A stretch of 64,000 bases of DNA from NCBI RefSeq assembly GCF_015221995.1, contig NZ_JADFFM010000002.1, forward strand, positions 1-64,000, written 5' to 3'. Positions 26,265-33,817 of the stretch are shown here, one piece after another; the stretch's first letter is position 1, and each line of letters opens with the position of its first letter. This stretch comes from Mucilaginibacter boryungensis (lineage in GTDB: Bacteria > Bacteroidota > Bacteroidia > Sphingobacteriales > Sphingobacteriaceae). Both the position numbers and the translations under genes were made by a program. Below the pieces are notes generated by a model. The model was not told the origin of the DNA and searched no databases. It was given only the letters and a program-made list of their open reading frames with translations.

Positions 26265-26741
26265 TTATTTGCTGGCCGTAACATTAGGCGCTGTTTCGGC
26301 ATTGGGTTGTTTTACATCCTGAAAAAACCTGCACACCTGGGTTATCTTCCATTCTTTATTTTCATCTTTTTCCAACACCAGGTAATTATGCTGGGTAAAC
26401 TCGCGATACTTAAAATCAACCTTAGCTATAATCATAGCATCGCTTTTATCCAGCACTTTATATTCCGACTCGCAATTTTGGGTAATATTTCCTTCGCCTT
26501 TCATTTTTTCAAGCAGTTTGCTTTTGCTATGTACCAACACCACATCGGCACGAGGGATCTTAACACATGCATCGTCGCTTAATACCTTGTCAAGCTTTTT
26601 GTAATTGCCATTAATATAGCTATCGATATAGTTGTTTATTACCTCGTTATATCCCGGAGTAGTTTTATCGGAAGCATAACCGGTGCTGATTGCGGCAGAT
26701 AATCCTAAGACCATACATACCAGTAAAATTTTGTTTCTCAT
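26265..26741 (-). CDS. Secreted NTF2-like protein, paralogue 2 (right flank of two-component system)
   Basis: 158 aa. Signal peptide ends near STGYASDK. The mature part shares the layout of the 21950 protein: VINNYIDSYINGNYKKLDKVL, a middle KSKLLEKMKG, AKVDFKYREFTQHNYLVL and EWKITQVCRFF. It has an extra C-terminal tail of about 12 residues (NAETAPNVTASK). Both are probably exported, small and of unknown function. It has its own terminator, so it is not simply the first gene of the kinase operon. Confidence 0.72.
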   Translation of the reverse strand: MRNKILLVCMVLGLSAAISTGYASDKTTPGYNEVINNYIDSYINGNYKKLDKVLSDDACVKIPRADVVLVHSKSKLLEKMKGEGNITQNCESEYKVLDKSDAMIIAKVDFKYREFTQHNYLVLEKDENKEWKITQVCRFFQDVKQPNAETAPNVTASK

Positions 26742-26908
26742 AATCTTGTGATATTTATTTTAACCAAATATCACCCGAATAAATGCCTGCAAATGTGTTG
26801 ATTACACCATACGATATGCTGATAGCACTTATAAATATCCCCCTAAACGGGGTATGATCACTACCTTGTTTTATTTAGTAAATTTGATAAACCTAATGTG
26901 TTTACACC

Positions 26909-27379
26909 ATGAAGATTATTTGGTTACTACCCGTGCTTTCCCTGCTATCCTTCACTTTATATGTTCAGCAGGATACTTTTAAACCTTTGCACCAATTAGC
27001 CGGCGGCACCTGGAAAATGAAAACGCCAAAAGGTTTTATTTGCGAGCAATGGGAACGGGCAGGAGATACTCAACTAACCGGCCGGGGTTTCAGAATTTCG
27101 GGGGCTGATACAATCATTGAAGAAAATATACAATTGCTGCTTAAAGAGGGCTACATCTTTTATATCCCAACGGTTAACGGCCAAAATGAGGGCAAACCTG
27201 TTCCTTTTAAACTGACATCGGCTTATAACGGGGTGTATATGTTTAGCAATGCCGGACACGATTACCCACAAATTGTAGCCTATCAATTTATCGGAAAAGA
27301 TTCGTTAAATGCCTGGATAGACGGAACAATCAACGGCAAAAAGAAACGTGTTGATTTCCATTATAGACGTGTGAATTAA
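26909..27379 (+). CDS. DUF6265-type exported protein
   Basis: 156 aa, signal peptide to about residue 20 (LLSFTLYVQQ). The mature domain starts with LHQLAGGTWKMKT, has CEQWERAGDTQLTGRGFRI, then FSNAGHDYPQIVAYQFIGKDSLNAWIDG. This is the pattern of DUF6265 beta-barrel proteins of Bacteroidota. No function is known. It is transcribed away from paralogue 2 and stands alone. Confidence 0.75.
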   Translation: MKIIWLLPVLSLLSFTLYVQQDTFKPLHQLAGGTWKMKTPKGFICEQWERAGDTQLTGRGFRISGADTIIEENIQLLLKEGYIFYIPTVNGQNEGKPVPFKLTSAYNGVYMFSNAGHDYPQIVAYQFIGKDSLNAWIDGTINGKKKRVDFHYRRVN

Positions 27380-27573
27380 TTATCACACTCACTATTTATA
27401 GCACTTACATCTATTAATTGCAGTGGTACAAATTCGTGCGCTGCTTTAATCTTTACAGAAAAAGTAATTTAATCGATACAAAATAAATTTTCGTCGCTAT
27501 TTTATTTTTTTATTAAAAACAAACTAATATATTTATATCACTAATTAATATAAACACTAAAAATTAAACTATT

Positions 27574-27693
27574 ATGGGCGGATTTGGAGTACAGGAGTTC
27601 ATCCTCACGATTGTAATTATTTTACTATTTATCGGCGCTAAAACAATACCAGAACGAATGGGTGGCGCTAACAAAAGACATGGAGGGGTTTAA
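27574..27693 (+). pseudogene. Decayed tatA-like gene
   Basis: A 39-codon frame: MGGFGVQEFILTIVIILL opens like TatA, with one TM helix, and the hinge reads FIGAKTIPER against the usual FGAKKIPEL. Translation then leaves the family and stops. If one A is removed from the AAAA run at 27674-27677, the frame continues as NKDMEGFNPFHGY before a stop, closer to the TatA amphipathic helix but still short (about 46 residues). TatA proteins are normally 55-90 residues, so this is probably a broken extra copy. A short functional membrane peptide cannot be excluded. Confidence 0.55.
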
Positions 27694-27732
27694 CCCATTC
27701 CACGGATATTAAAAGCAGAAATTATATGCAGC

Positions 27733-27760
27733 AAGCAGGCCATTAAGCCTGCTTTTTCAT
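27733..27760 (+). terminator. Terminator after the tatA-like gene, overlapping the cupin gene end
   Basis: AAGCAGGC, loop CATTAA, GCCTGCTT, then TTTCATTTC. The stop codon of the convergent minus-strand gene lies inside the loop, so the same DNA is coding on one strand and a terminator on the other. Confidence 0.75.
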
Positions 27761-28465
27761 TTCTAATATCAGTATAACACCGTTATTGCTTAATGCTTCC
27801 ATATCCGCTTCATGCAAATCCCATAAGGCCAATCCATCGCGCTGGTGCATTAGGCGCCCTTGCAATTCAAACGCGCCGGCAATTATAAAAGCAAAAAACA
27901 AATTATCTTTTTTTACCTTGTAAAAGGCTTCTTCACGCCCATTAAACATTCCAATGTGTAATGTAAACGGCAAAACGTGCAGGGCATCGGGCTGACTGGT
28001 GGTGACTACATCGATCAATGTATTTTGTCTTCCATTAAAATCAAAACTGTATACCTGGGGTACCAGTGTGGCCATTTCCAGTTCATTGGCCTTAAATTCC
28101 AGGTACAGGAAATTTATTCGTTCATTGTCATAAGGGTTAGCCAGTTGAATGGTATTGCCCGCGGGTATATACCGCACCTTTAATTGGCCTACATCAATTG
28201 TGCTATTATTATGCAGGTCATCAATACAAAGCAACTCGCCGGTTATAGGTATCACTACCGACCATACAGACTGAATAGGTTGATATAATGCTTTATGGCC
28301 GGGCATAAACAATTCATCATTCAGTGTAAGTAATGGCCCAAATGGTTTGCGGCTTTCATCATTATAATCACCATAATTAAAGGTACTCCATTGCGTTGCT
28401 TGCTCCGTTTCAGTAATACCGCGCAAATCAGCCAAATATATTTGTCCTGGTGATGTTTTTTCCAT
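27743..28465 (-). CDS. Pirin-like cupin protein
   Basis: 240 aa, no signal peptide. A double cupin fold: LTLNDELFMPGHKALYQPIQSVWSVVIPITGEL in the first half, LKVRYIPAGNTIQLANPYDNERINFLYLEF in the middle and a pirin/YhaK-type C-terminal cupin (FFAFIIAGAFELQGR). The metal-binding histidines of true pirins are not obvious, so it may not bind metal. It is encoded 19 nt after a hypothetical gene on the same strand, and the two probably form one transcript. Confidence 0.7.
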   Translation of the reverse strand: MEKTSPGQIYLADLRGITETEQATQWSTFNYGDYNDESRKPFGPLLTLNDELFMPGHKALYQPIQSVWSVVIPITGELLCIDDLHNNSTIDVGQLKVRYIPAGNTIQLANPYDNERINFLYLEFKANELEMATLVPQVYSFDFNGRQNTLIDVVTTSQPDALHVLPFTLHIGMFNGREEAFYKVKKDNLFFAFIIAGAFELQGRLMHQRDGLALWDLHEADMEALSNNGVILILEMKKQA

Positions 28466-28484
28466 TGATATCTATAAGCCTTCT

Positions 28485-29009
28485 CTAAAGGGATTCGGGT
28501 AAGGCCAAACTATGTATATTTAAATATGGCTGTAATTGAAATAGATCGGTCAATATTTCAATATCAGCCGATGTGCCGATTTTTTCCTGATATGCTGATA
28601 CCAGCAGGTAATTATCCACCGTATCAATCCACAGCAAAGGGGTTGAAAAAAAATTGATCGCAATTACATGTTTATCGCTATCACTAATATCGGAATTTAT
28701 AATCTCAAACTGGAAATTATTAAAACGCAAAAAACGCCTGCCCAGGGTGTTCAATATATCGGGTATAATGCCGCCCAACTGCTGTACATAACCGCTAACT
28801 GATGGCGCCACCCTATCGGGCAATTGCTGGGCGTTGGGTACTTGTCGCAATAACTCGGCATATGATGTGATCTGTGTGCCGACACTAAAATTTTGCGCCT
28901 GCATTTTAAATTCCATATAGCTATCCTCGTGTACCATTTTTTCCCACGGTTGCAGGGAATTTGGTCTGATAATTTTACGATAGCACAGGGTAATGATGCG
29001 GTTGTTCAT
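28485..29009 (-). CDS. Hypothetical protein, unrecognised
   Basis: 174 aa with no signal or membrane segment and no domain that I recognise. It mixes helical (YAELLRQVPNAQQLPDRV, VQQLGGIIPDILNTLGRRFL) and beta (KHVIAINFFSTPLLWIDTV) stretches, which suggests a cytoplasmic alpha/beta fold. The codon usage looks like its neighbours. It precedes the pirin-like gene with a 19-nt gap, so a shared role is possible. Confidence 0.6.
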   Translation of the reverse strand: MNNRIITLCYRKIIRPNSLQPWEKMVHEDSYMEFKMQAQNFSVGTQITSYAELLRQVPNAQQLPDRVAPSVSGYVQQLGGIIPDILNTLGRRFLRFNNFQFEIINSDISDSDKHVIAINFFSTPLLWIDTVDNYLLVSAYQEKIGTSADIEILTDLFQLQPYLNIHSLALPESL

Positions 29010-29074
29010 TGCGGTAATAAAAAAGGCGCAAAAGTTAACCCTTAAGCGCCGTTATATGTTTGGGTATCGAATAG

Positions 29075-29809
29075 TTACACTGAGACGGACAAGTTGATAG
29101 ATAAAGCAAAGCCAGCGGTTACATTGCCTGTAACCGTGGCAATTTCGATACCGGCAGTATCATCGCTAAAAACGCCGTCGTTTTTGTTGTAGGTATAACC
29201 TGTCATTCCTTTGGTATAACCATTAACTGCGGCAAGCGCAGTGCCGGTACCTTCCGGAAAAGCAATTTGAGTAACTTTTAAAGATGTACCGGATGCAGTG
29301 TAAATATGGACATGGATATGTGTAGCCCTGCCACTGTACCAGCCGGGAAATATACTGGTGAAGGTAACCGTACCGGTTGAATCGGTAGTTTGGCGGCCAC
29401 GTAAAAAATGTACTGCTGTATAATTTGTGCTTTGCATGCTGGTGCCGCCATATTCTGAATAATTACCCTCGGCATCACAATGCCATATATCAACCAATAA
29501 CCCTGATAAGGCATTACAATTATTGTTATGATTAACGACTGTAATTTTAGCTGTTAACTTGTAACCTGTACGGCCGTCGGTAATATCGCTGCGCACATAG
29601 GATGCGGGCGCCTTTGTAGGGAAAGGCCCTTCTGTTTCATCGGGCGCTACAACACAACCGTTTGATGTACTGGCGCCCCCGGTGGTAGTGGTGGTTGTCC
29701 CGGTGGTGGTATCGGTAGTAGATGCGCTGTCTTTTTTACAAGCATCTATTAATACAGATGTTGAAACTGCCCCTATCATTAAGCTTTTTAAAAAGTTCTT
29801 CCTTTCCAT
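29075..29809 (-). CDS. Intradiol ring-cleavage dioxygenase-like lipoprotein
   Basis: 244 aa. Lipobox-like LIDAC gives Cys24. A Thr-rich linker (about 31-47) follows, then the dioxygenase fold: CVVAPDETEGPFP, VDIWHCDAEGNYSEYGG, HFLRGRQTTDSTGTVTFTSI and FPGWYSGRATHIHVHIY. The Tyr and two His residues that bind Fe(III) in protocatechuate dioxygenases match YSEYGG/WYSGR and HIHVH. Exported homologues are widespread, and their natural substrate in Bacteroidota is not settled. A weak promoter box (TACGTTTG on the minus strand) lies at 29841-29848. Confidence 0.85.
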   Translation of the reverse strand: MERKNFLKSLMIGAVSTSVLIDACKKDSASTTDTTTGTTTTTTGGASTSNGCVVAPDETEGPFPTKAPASYVRSDITDGRTGYKLTAKITVVNHNNNCNALSGLLVDIWHCDAEGNYSEYGGTSMQSTNYTAVHFLRGRQTTDSTGTVTFTSIFPGWYSGRATHIHVHIYTASGTSLKVTQIAFPEGTGTALAAVNGYTKGMTGYTYNKNDGVFSDDTAGIEIATVTGNVTAGFALSINLSVSV

Positions 29810-29975
29810 CGTGTTAAAGTTTTAGTAATTATTTGTTGCTCAAACGTACTTAGGCTAAAACATATAAAGATGGATGTCTCGGTAAATGAAGGTTTTGTGT
29901 CGACAGGCGAATGTTGGAACGTATGATATTTATATTGCCATTATTTATAACCACAGGATTTATATTTTTGATGCA

Positions 29976-30209
29976 ATGAATGTTGACCCAATAGACGTAT
30001 CGCTGTTTGAAATGCGGCTGGAAGAAATACACCGTAACGATCCCTGGCTGCGGTACGAAATTACCCGGCGCGACTTTGTAGCACTATTCCCTATGCGGTT
30101 CAAAAATGGCCGGCCTGTGAAGCCCGAACATCCCGCTACCTTTGGTGTCGACCGTGAAGTATACCTGAAAGTGCTGGTAGCCTTCCGGCAATCGTTTCAA
30201 TTTAAATAG
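29976..30209 (+). CDS. Small orphan protein, unrecognised
   Basis: 77 aa from the ATG at 29976. The frame is open from 29886, but the upstream part overlaps a likely promoter box (TATTTTTG at 29963-29970) and has no coding character. Amphipathic helices (VSLFEMRLEEIHRNDPWLRYE, then FVALFP) and the C-terminal REVYLKVLVAFRQSF suggest a small folded cytoplasmic protein. Arg and Pro content is high. I do not recognise a family. Codon use is regular, so I take it as a real gene. Confidence 0.6.
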   Translation: MNVDPIDVSLFEMRLEEIHRNDPWLRYEITRRDFVALFPMRFKNGRPVKPEHPATFGVDREVYLKVLVAFRQSFQFK

Positions 30210-30237
30210 GAAGTAAGAGGGCCACAAGCCGCGGCCT

Positions 30238-30343
30238 ATGTAAACCATCGCCAAATCATGGTTTACATGGTTTACAAAATCAGGGGTTATTTTTGATTAA
30301 TTAGCTGATTATAAACACTTTAATAAAAAATCGTGTAAACCAT
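30238..30343. repeat. Cluster of four TGTAAACCAT boxes
   Basis: ATGTAAACCAT (30238-30248) and ATGGTTTACAT (30258-30268) are a perfect 11-bp inverted pair with a 9-nt loop. A second ATGGTTTACA overlaps at 30267-30276, and GTGTAAACCAT lies at 30333-30343. The gap is non-coding and lies between two gene ends, so this is not an ordinary promoter operator. Confidence 0.6.
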
Positions 30344-30407
30344 ATTTTTGGGCTCACAAGCCCAATTTAACGGCAGCGAACTATAGTAGGCTGATGAAGT
30401 CATTACC

Positions 30408-30445
30408 AACAAAAAAGGCGACAACCCGAAAGCCGCCGCCCATCA
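30408..30445 (-). terminator. Terminator of the starch operon
   Basis: On the minus strand GGCGGC pairs with GTCGCC around TTTCGGGTT and runs into TTTTTTG. It lies 18 nt after the stop of the last gene of the locus. Confidence 0.7.
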
Positions 30446-30463
30446 TTCAAACCAAAATCAATT

Positions 30464-32383
30464 TTATTTTAAAGCCACATTGCTGTAAATATGGTATTCG
30501 CCCGGTGCTAATGTCGCAGTGTATGGCAGCGCTACGTTGATGGTAGTGCCACTCATATAATCGTACCAGGTGCCTGCGGTTGGGAAGGCCACAGTAGCAG
30601 ATTGGGCATTCACATCAAAATTACCCACTACAACCACGGTAACACCAGAGCCGCTCAGTGTTTCCGTTTTTATAGCACCGGCGGCGTTATAGGTCATGGT
30701 GCTGGCAGTAAACACTGGGTTAGCTATTTTCATTTTTATCAGCTTGGCAAAAGCCTTATAAAGTTTATGGCGGTTAGCATCCAGGTTGTATTCCCAATGG
30801 ATAGGTTTTTCACCTGTGCGGCCGTTGTAATCAATATTAATATCGTACCCCACTTCGCCAAACTGCCATATCATTTTCGGTCCCGGTGCGGTCAGCAGGA
30901 ATGCCGCGGCCGCTTCCTGTCGGGCCAGGCCAGTAGCTATGGTTTTCACGTTATAGCCGTTAGCGCCTCCCGTATTCCCATACATTTCATTCTTATACAT
31001 CAGGCGTTCTTCGTCGTGGCTTTCCATGTAGCCTACAATGCCATCGGGCTGGGTAAAGCCGGTGTGATTGGTGTAGTACAGGCGCGAGAAGTTTGAGGTG
31101 GGCACCCAACCCATCGTTGCCTCGTTAAAGTTATAGTTGTTGTTGCACCAAACCATCATGCCGTTATCGGTCAGTTCCTTCTCTTCCTGGTCAACCGCAA
31201 AGTGTTCCAGTATCACGTAAAAATTATTCGGGTCAACGCTTTTTATAAAGCTGTTGTACTCCTTCCAAATGGCAACCCTGCTGGCATCGTAGGCGGCAAA
31301 ACCTGCATCATCACTGCTGACGTGTTGAGTAAAACCTTTGGCCAGGTCAAAACGGTAACCATCAATGTGGTATTCCTGCATCCAAAACTTCATTACGTTT
31401 TTAGAAAAATATTTGGTGGCGGCACTCTCGTGGTTAAAATCGTAGCCAACACTGTAAGGGTGCGTGGCATTGATATTAAACCAGGGATTAGCGGCGGTAG
31501 GCTTTTGCGATGCCTGGTCGAAGTACAACTGAACCATTGGCGATTGTCCGAATGAATGGTTCAGCACCATATCCAAAATCACTGCCATACCACGACTGTG
31601 GCACTCGTCAATCAGTGCTTTCAAATCGTTCTTGGTACCGTAATACTTATCAGGCGCGAAGTAGAACGATGGGTTATATCCCCAGGATGAATTACCCTCA
31701 AACTCGTTCACCGGCATCAGTTCAACCGCGTTAACGCCCAAATTGCTCAGGTAGTTCAGGGTATCTTTTAGTGTTTTATAATCATGGGTAGCAACAAAGT
31801 CGCGCACATGCAATTCGTAGATCACCAAATTCTTTTTGTCCGGTCGGGCGAAGCTGGTGTTCTTCCAGCTGTAAGCGGTTTGGTTGGCCTGCATTACGCT
31901 CACTATCCCGCTTTGCCCGGTGGGGTAACCTTTAAGGTTAGGGTAAACTGTTGTTTTTTGATTGATGTACTGATCGTTACTGGGGTCTAAGATCTTTTCG
32001 CAATACGGGTCGGCTACTTTCAGTGTACCATCTACTAAAAATTGATAAGCATATTCTTTATTAGCATCAAGGCCATCAATTTGTACCCACCAGTTGTTGC
32101 CATCGGGGGTAACATTCATGGCGGTAGGCTGCCAGTTATTAAACTCGCCAATAACCGCTACCGATGTTTTGCCCGGAGCTATCAGGTTAAATATAGCCGA
32201 TGTGCCGTTGTTGATGAAGGTCACGCCATCCTTAGCGCCTGAGGGTAACGCTTTACCGTTAGCTACCGGTGGTGTAACTGTGCCGCCATTGCCATTATCG
32301 GGCGTTGGGTCTAAACTTTTTTTGCCGCACGCCGCACAAAACAACAGCACACAGGTTGTCAGCAATAAAAATAGTTTTCTCAT
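30464..32383 (-). CDS. GH13 alpha-amylase lipoprotein with CBM48-type domain (SusG role)
   Basis: 639 aa. Lipobox CAAC with Cys19, so it is probably anchored in the outer membrane facing out. An E-set/CBM48-like domain (about 55-135, GEFNNWQPTAMNVTPDG) precedes the GH13 barrel. Catalytic residues: Asp346 in DGYRFDLAKG, Glu393 in VILEHFA, Asp457 in MESHDEER. The last 90 residues form a C-terminal beta domain. It is the last gene of the starch locus and would make the first cuts in starch or glycogen at the surface. The CBM48 layout is closer to branching/debranching-type GH13 than to classical SusG, so exact specificity is open. Confidence 0.88.
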   Translation of the reverse strand: MRKLFLLLTTCVLLFCAACGKKSLDPTPDNGNGGTVTPPVANGKALPSGAKDGVTFINNGTSAIFNLIAPGKTSVAVIGEFNNWQPTAMNVTPDGNNWWVQIDGLDANKEYAYQFLVDGTLKVADPYCEKILDPSNDQYINQKTTVYPNLKGYPTGQSGIVSVMQANQTAYSWKNTSFARPDKKNLVIYELHVRDFVATHDYKTLKDTLNYLSNLGVNAVELMPVNEFEGNSSWGYNPSFYFAPDKYYGTKNDLKALIDECHSRGMAVILDMVLNHSFGQSPMVQLYFDQASQKPTAANPWFNINATHPYSVGYDFNHESAATKYFSKNVMKFWMQEYHIDGYRFDLAKGFTQHVSSDDAGFAAYDASRVAIWKEYNSFIKSVDPNNFYVILEHFAVDQEEKELTDNGMMVWCNNNYNFNEATMGWVPTSNFSRLYYTNHTGFTQPDGIVGYMESHDEERLMYKNEMYGNTGGANGYNVKTIATGLARQEAAAAFLLTAPGPKMIWQFGEVGYDINIDYNGRTGEKPIHWEYNLDANRHKLYKAFAKLIKMKIANPVFTASTMTYNAAGAIKTETLSGSGVTVVVVGNFDVNAQSATVAFPTAGTWYDYMSGTTINVALPYTATLAPGEYHIYSNVALK

Positions 32384-32407
32384 GATATTTATTTTGATAG
32401 ATGATGT

Positions 32408-33817
32408 TTATTCAGCTACTATTAATTTTTTAGATACTTTGATATCGCGGCTATCCTGCACATATAGTACCGATACCGCTGCGCACAGCATAAATATGCC
32501 CGCCAGTACAATGGCATAAATGGCCTGACCGCCGAAGATGTTTTTTACTACCCAGCCGCCAAAAAAGCCATTAACCACTTGCGGAATGGTAATGAACAAA
32601 TTGAAAATGCCCATATACACCCCCATCTTCTTAGCCGGGATCGATCCGGAAAGGATGGCATAAGGCATGGCCAAAATACTGCCCCAGGCCAGGCCGATAC
32701 CAATCATGGGGATAACCAGCATGGTAGGGTTTTGGATAAAAAATATGGATACCAAACTTACCCCTCCGGCAATCAGCGATAAAGCATGTGCCGATTTGCG
32801 GCTGGTTTTACGGGCTACAGCTGGCAACATCAGGGCGTAAATGGCCGAGATACCGTTGTAAATGCCAAAACAAATACCTACCCAGTTACCCGCGTCGGCA
32901 AAGGTGGCAGAAGTGGTATCGGTTGGCGCTACATGATAAACATGCTGGGCTACAGCCGGTGCCATAAACACCCACATAGAGAACAGCGCGAACCACGAGA
33001 AGAACTGCACCAAACCCAACTGTTTCATAGTGGCGGGGATGTGTGCCAAGTCGCGGAAGATGGCGGATAAACCCTGGTGGCCTTCCTCGGCTTCTTCATG
33101 ATCGAACTGCCGGTAAACCGCAGGCGGATATTCTTTAGTAGTGAAAATAGTATATAACAGGCTAATCACCAGCACCGCCGCGCCCGCGTAGAACGAGAAC
33201 AGGATATTATCGGGAATATGGCCTTTAGGCGCCACTTTAGCAACACCAAGCTTTTCAGCAAATATGTAAGGCAGCCACGAACCGGCTACCGCCCCAATGC
33301 CTATTAAAAACGTCTGTACAGAAAAACCGGTACTGCGCTGACTATCCGGCAGATTATCAGCAACCAATGCCCTGAAAGGCTCCATAGCCACGTTAAAGGT
33401 AGCATCCATAATCATCAGCATACCCGCGCCGACCATTAGCGGCGGCAGGAACATCAGCATGGATGAATTGGGCATCAGCACCAGCGCTATAGCTGCCAGG
33501 ATACCCCCGGTAAGGAAGTATGGCTTGCGACGGCCCAGTTTGTTCCAGGTGCGGTCGCTGTAATGGCCGATAATAGGTTGAACGATCATGCCCGTAATAG
33601 GCGCTGCCAGCCAAAACAATGAGAGGTGCTCTACATCGGCCCCAAATGTTTGCAATATGTGCGACGCGTTGCCGTTTTGCAAGGCAAAGCCAAACTGTAT
33701 CCCCAGGAAGCCAAAACTCATGTTGAAGATTTGCCAAAAGCTTAGTTTCGGCCGCTCTATTACCTTTTTCGCTGTAGGCTTCACTGTTACCTCCTCCTGT
33801 TGTTCAAGCGCAATCAT
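32408..33817 (-). CDS. MFS sugar transporter (SLC45/GPH-like)
   Basis: 469 aa, about 12 TM helices. Motifs FGFLGIQFGFALQNGNASHIL, PITGMIVQPIIGHYSDRTWNKLGRRKPY and GIGLAWGSILAMPYAILSG match maltose/sucrose-type proton symporters of the SLC45-like group. It overlaps the SusA-like gene by 4 nt (ATGA), so translation is coupled. It would carry glucose, maltose or maltodextrins, released by the periplasmic enzymes, across the inner membrane. The classical Bacteroides sus operon has no such gene. Confidence 0.88.
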   Translation of the reverse strand: MIALEQQEEVTVKPTAKKVIERPKLSFWQIFNMSFGFLGIQFGFALQNGNASHILQTFGADVEHLSLFWLAAPITGMIVQPIIGHYSDRTWNKLGRRKPYFLTGGILAAIALVLMPNSSMLMFLPPLMVGAGMLMIMDATFNVAMEPFRALVADNLPDSQRSTGFSVQTFLIGIGAVAGSWLPYIFAEKLGVAKVAPKGHIPDNILFSFYAGAAVLVISLLYTIFTTKEYPPAVYRQFDHEEAEEGHQGLSAIFRDLAHIPATMKQLGLVQFFSWFALFSMWVFMAPAVAQHVYHVAPTDTTSATFADAGNWVGICFGIYNGISAIYALMLPAVARKTSRKSAHALSLIAGGVSLVSIFFIQNPTMLVIPMIGIGLAWGSILAMPYAILSGSIPAKKMGVYMGIFNLFITIPQVVNGFFGGWVVKNIFGGQAIYAIVLAGIFMLCAAVSVLYVQDSRDIKVSKKLIVAE

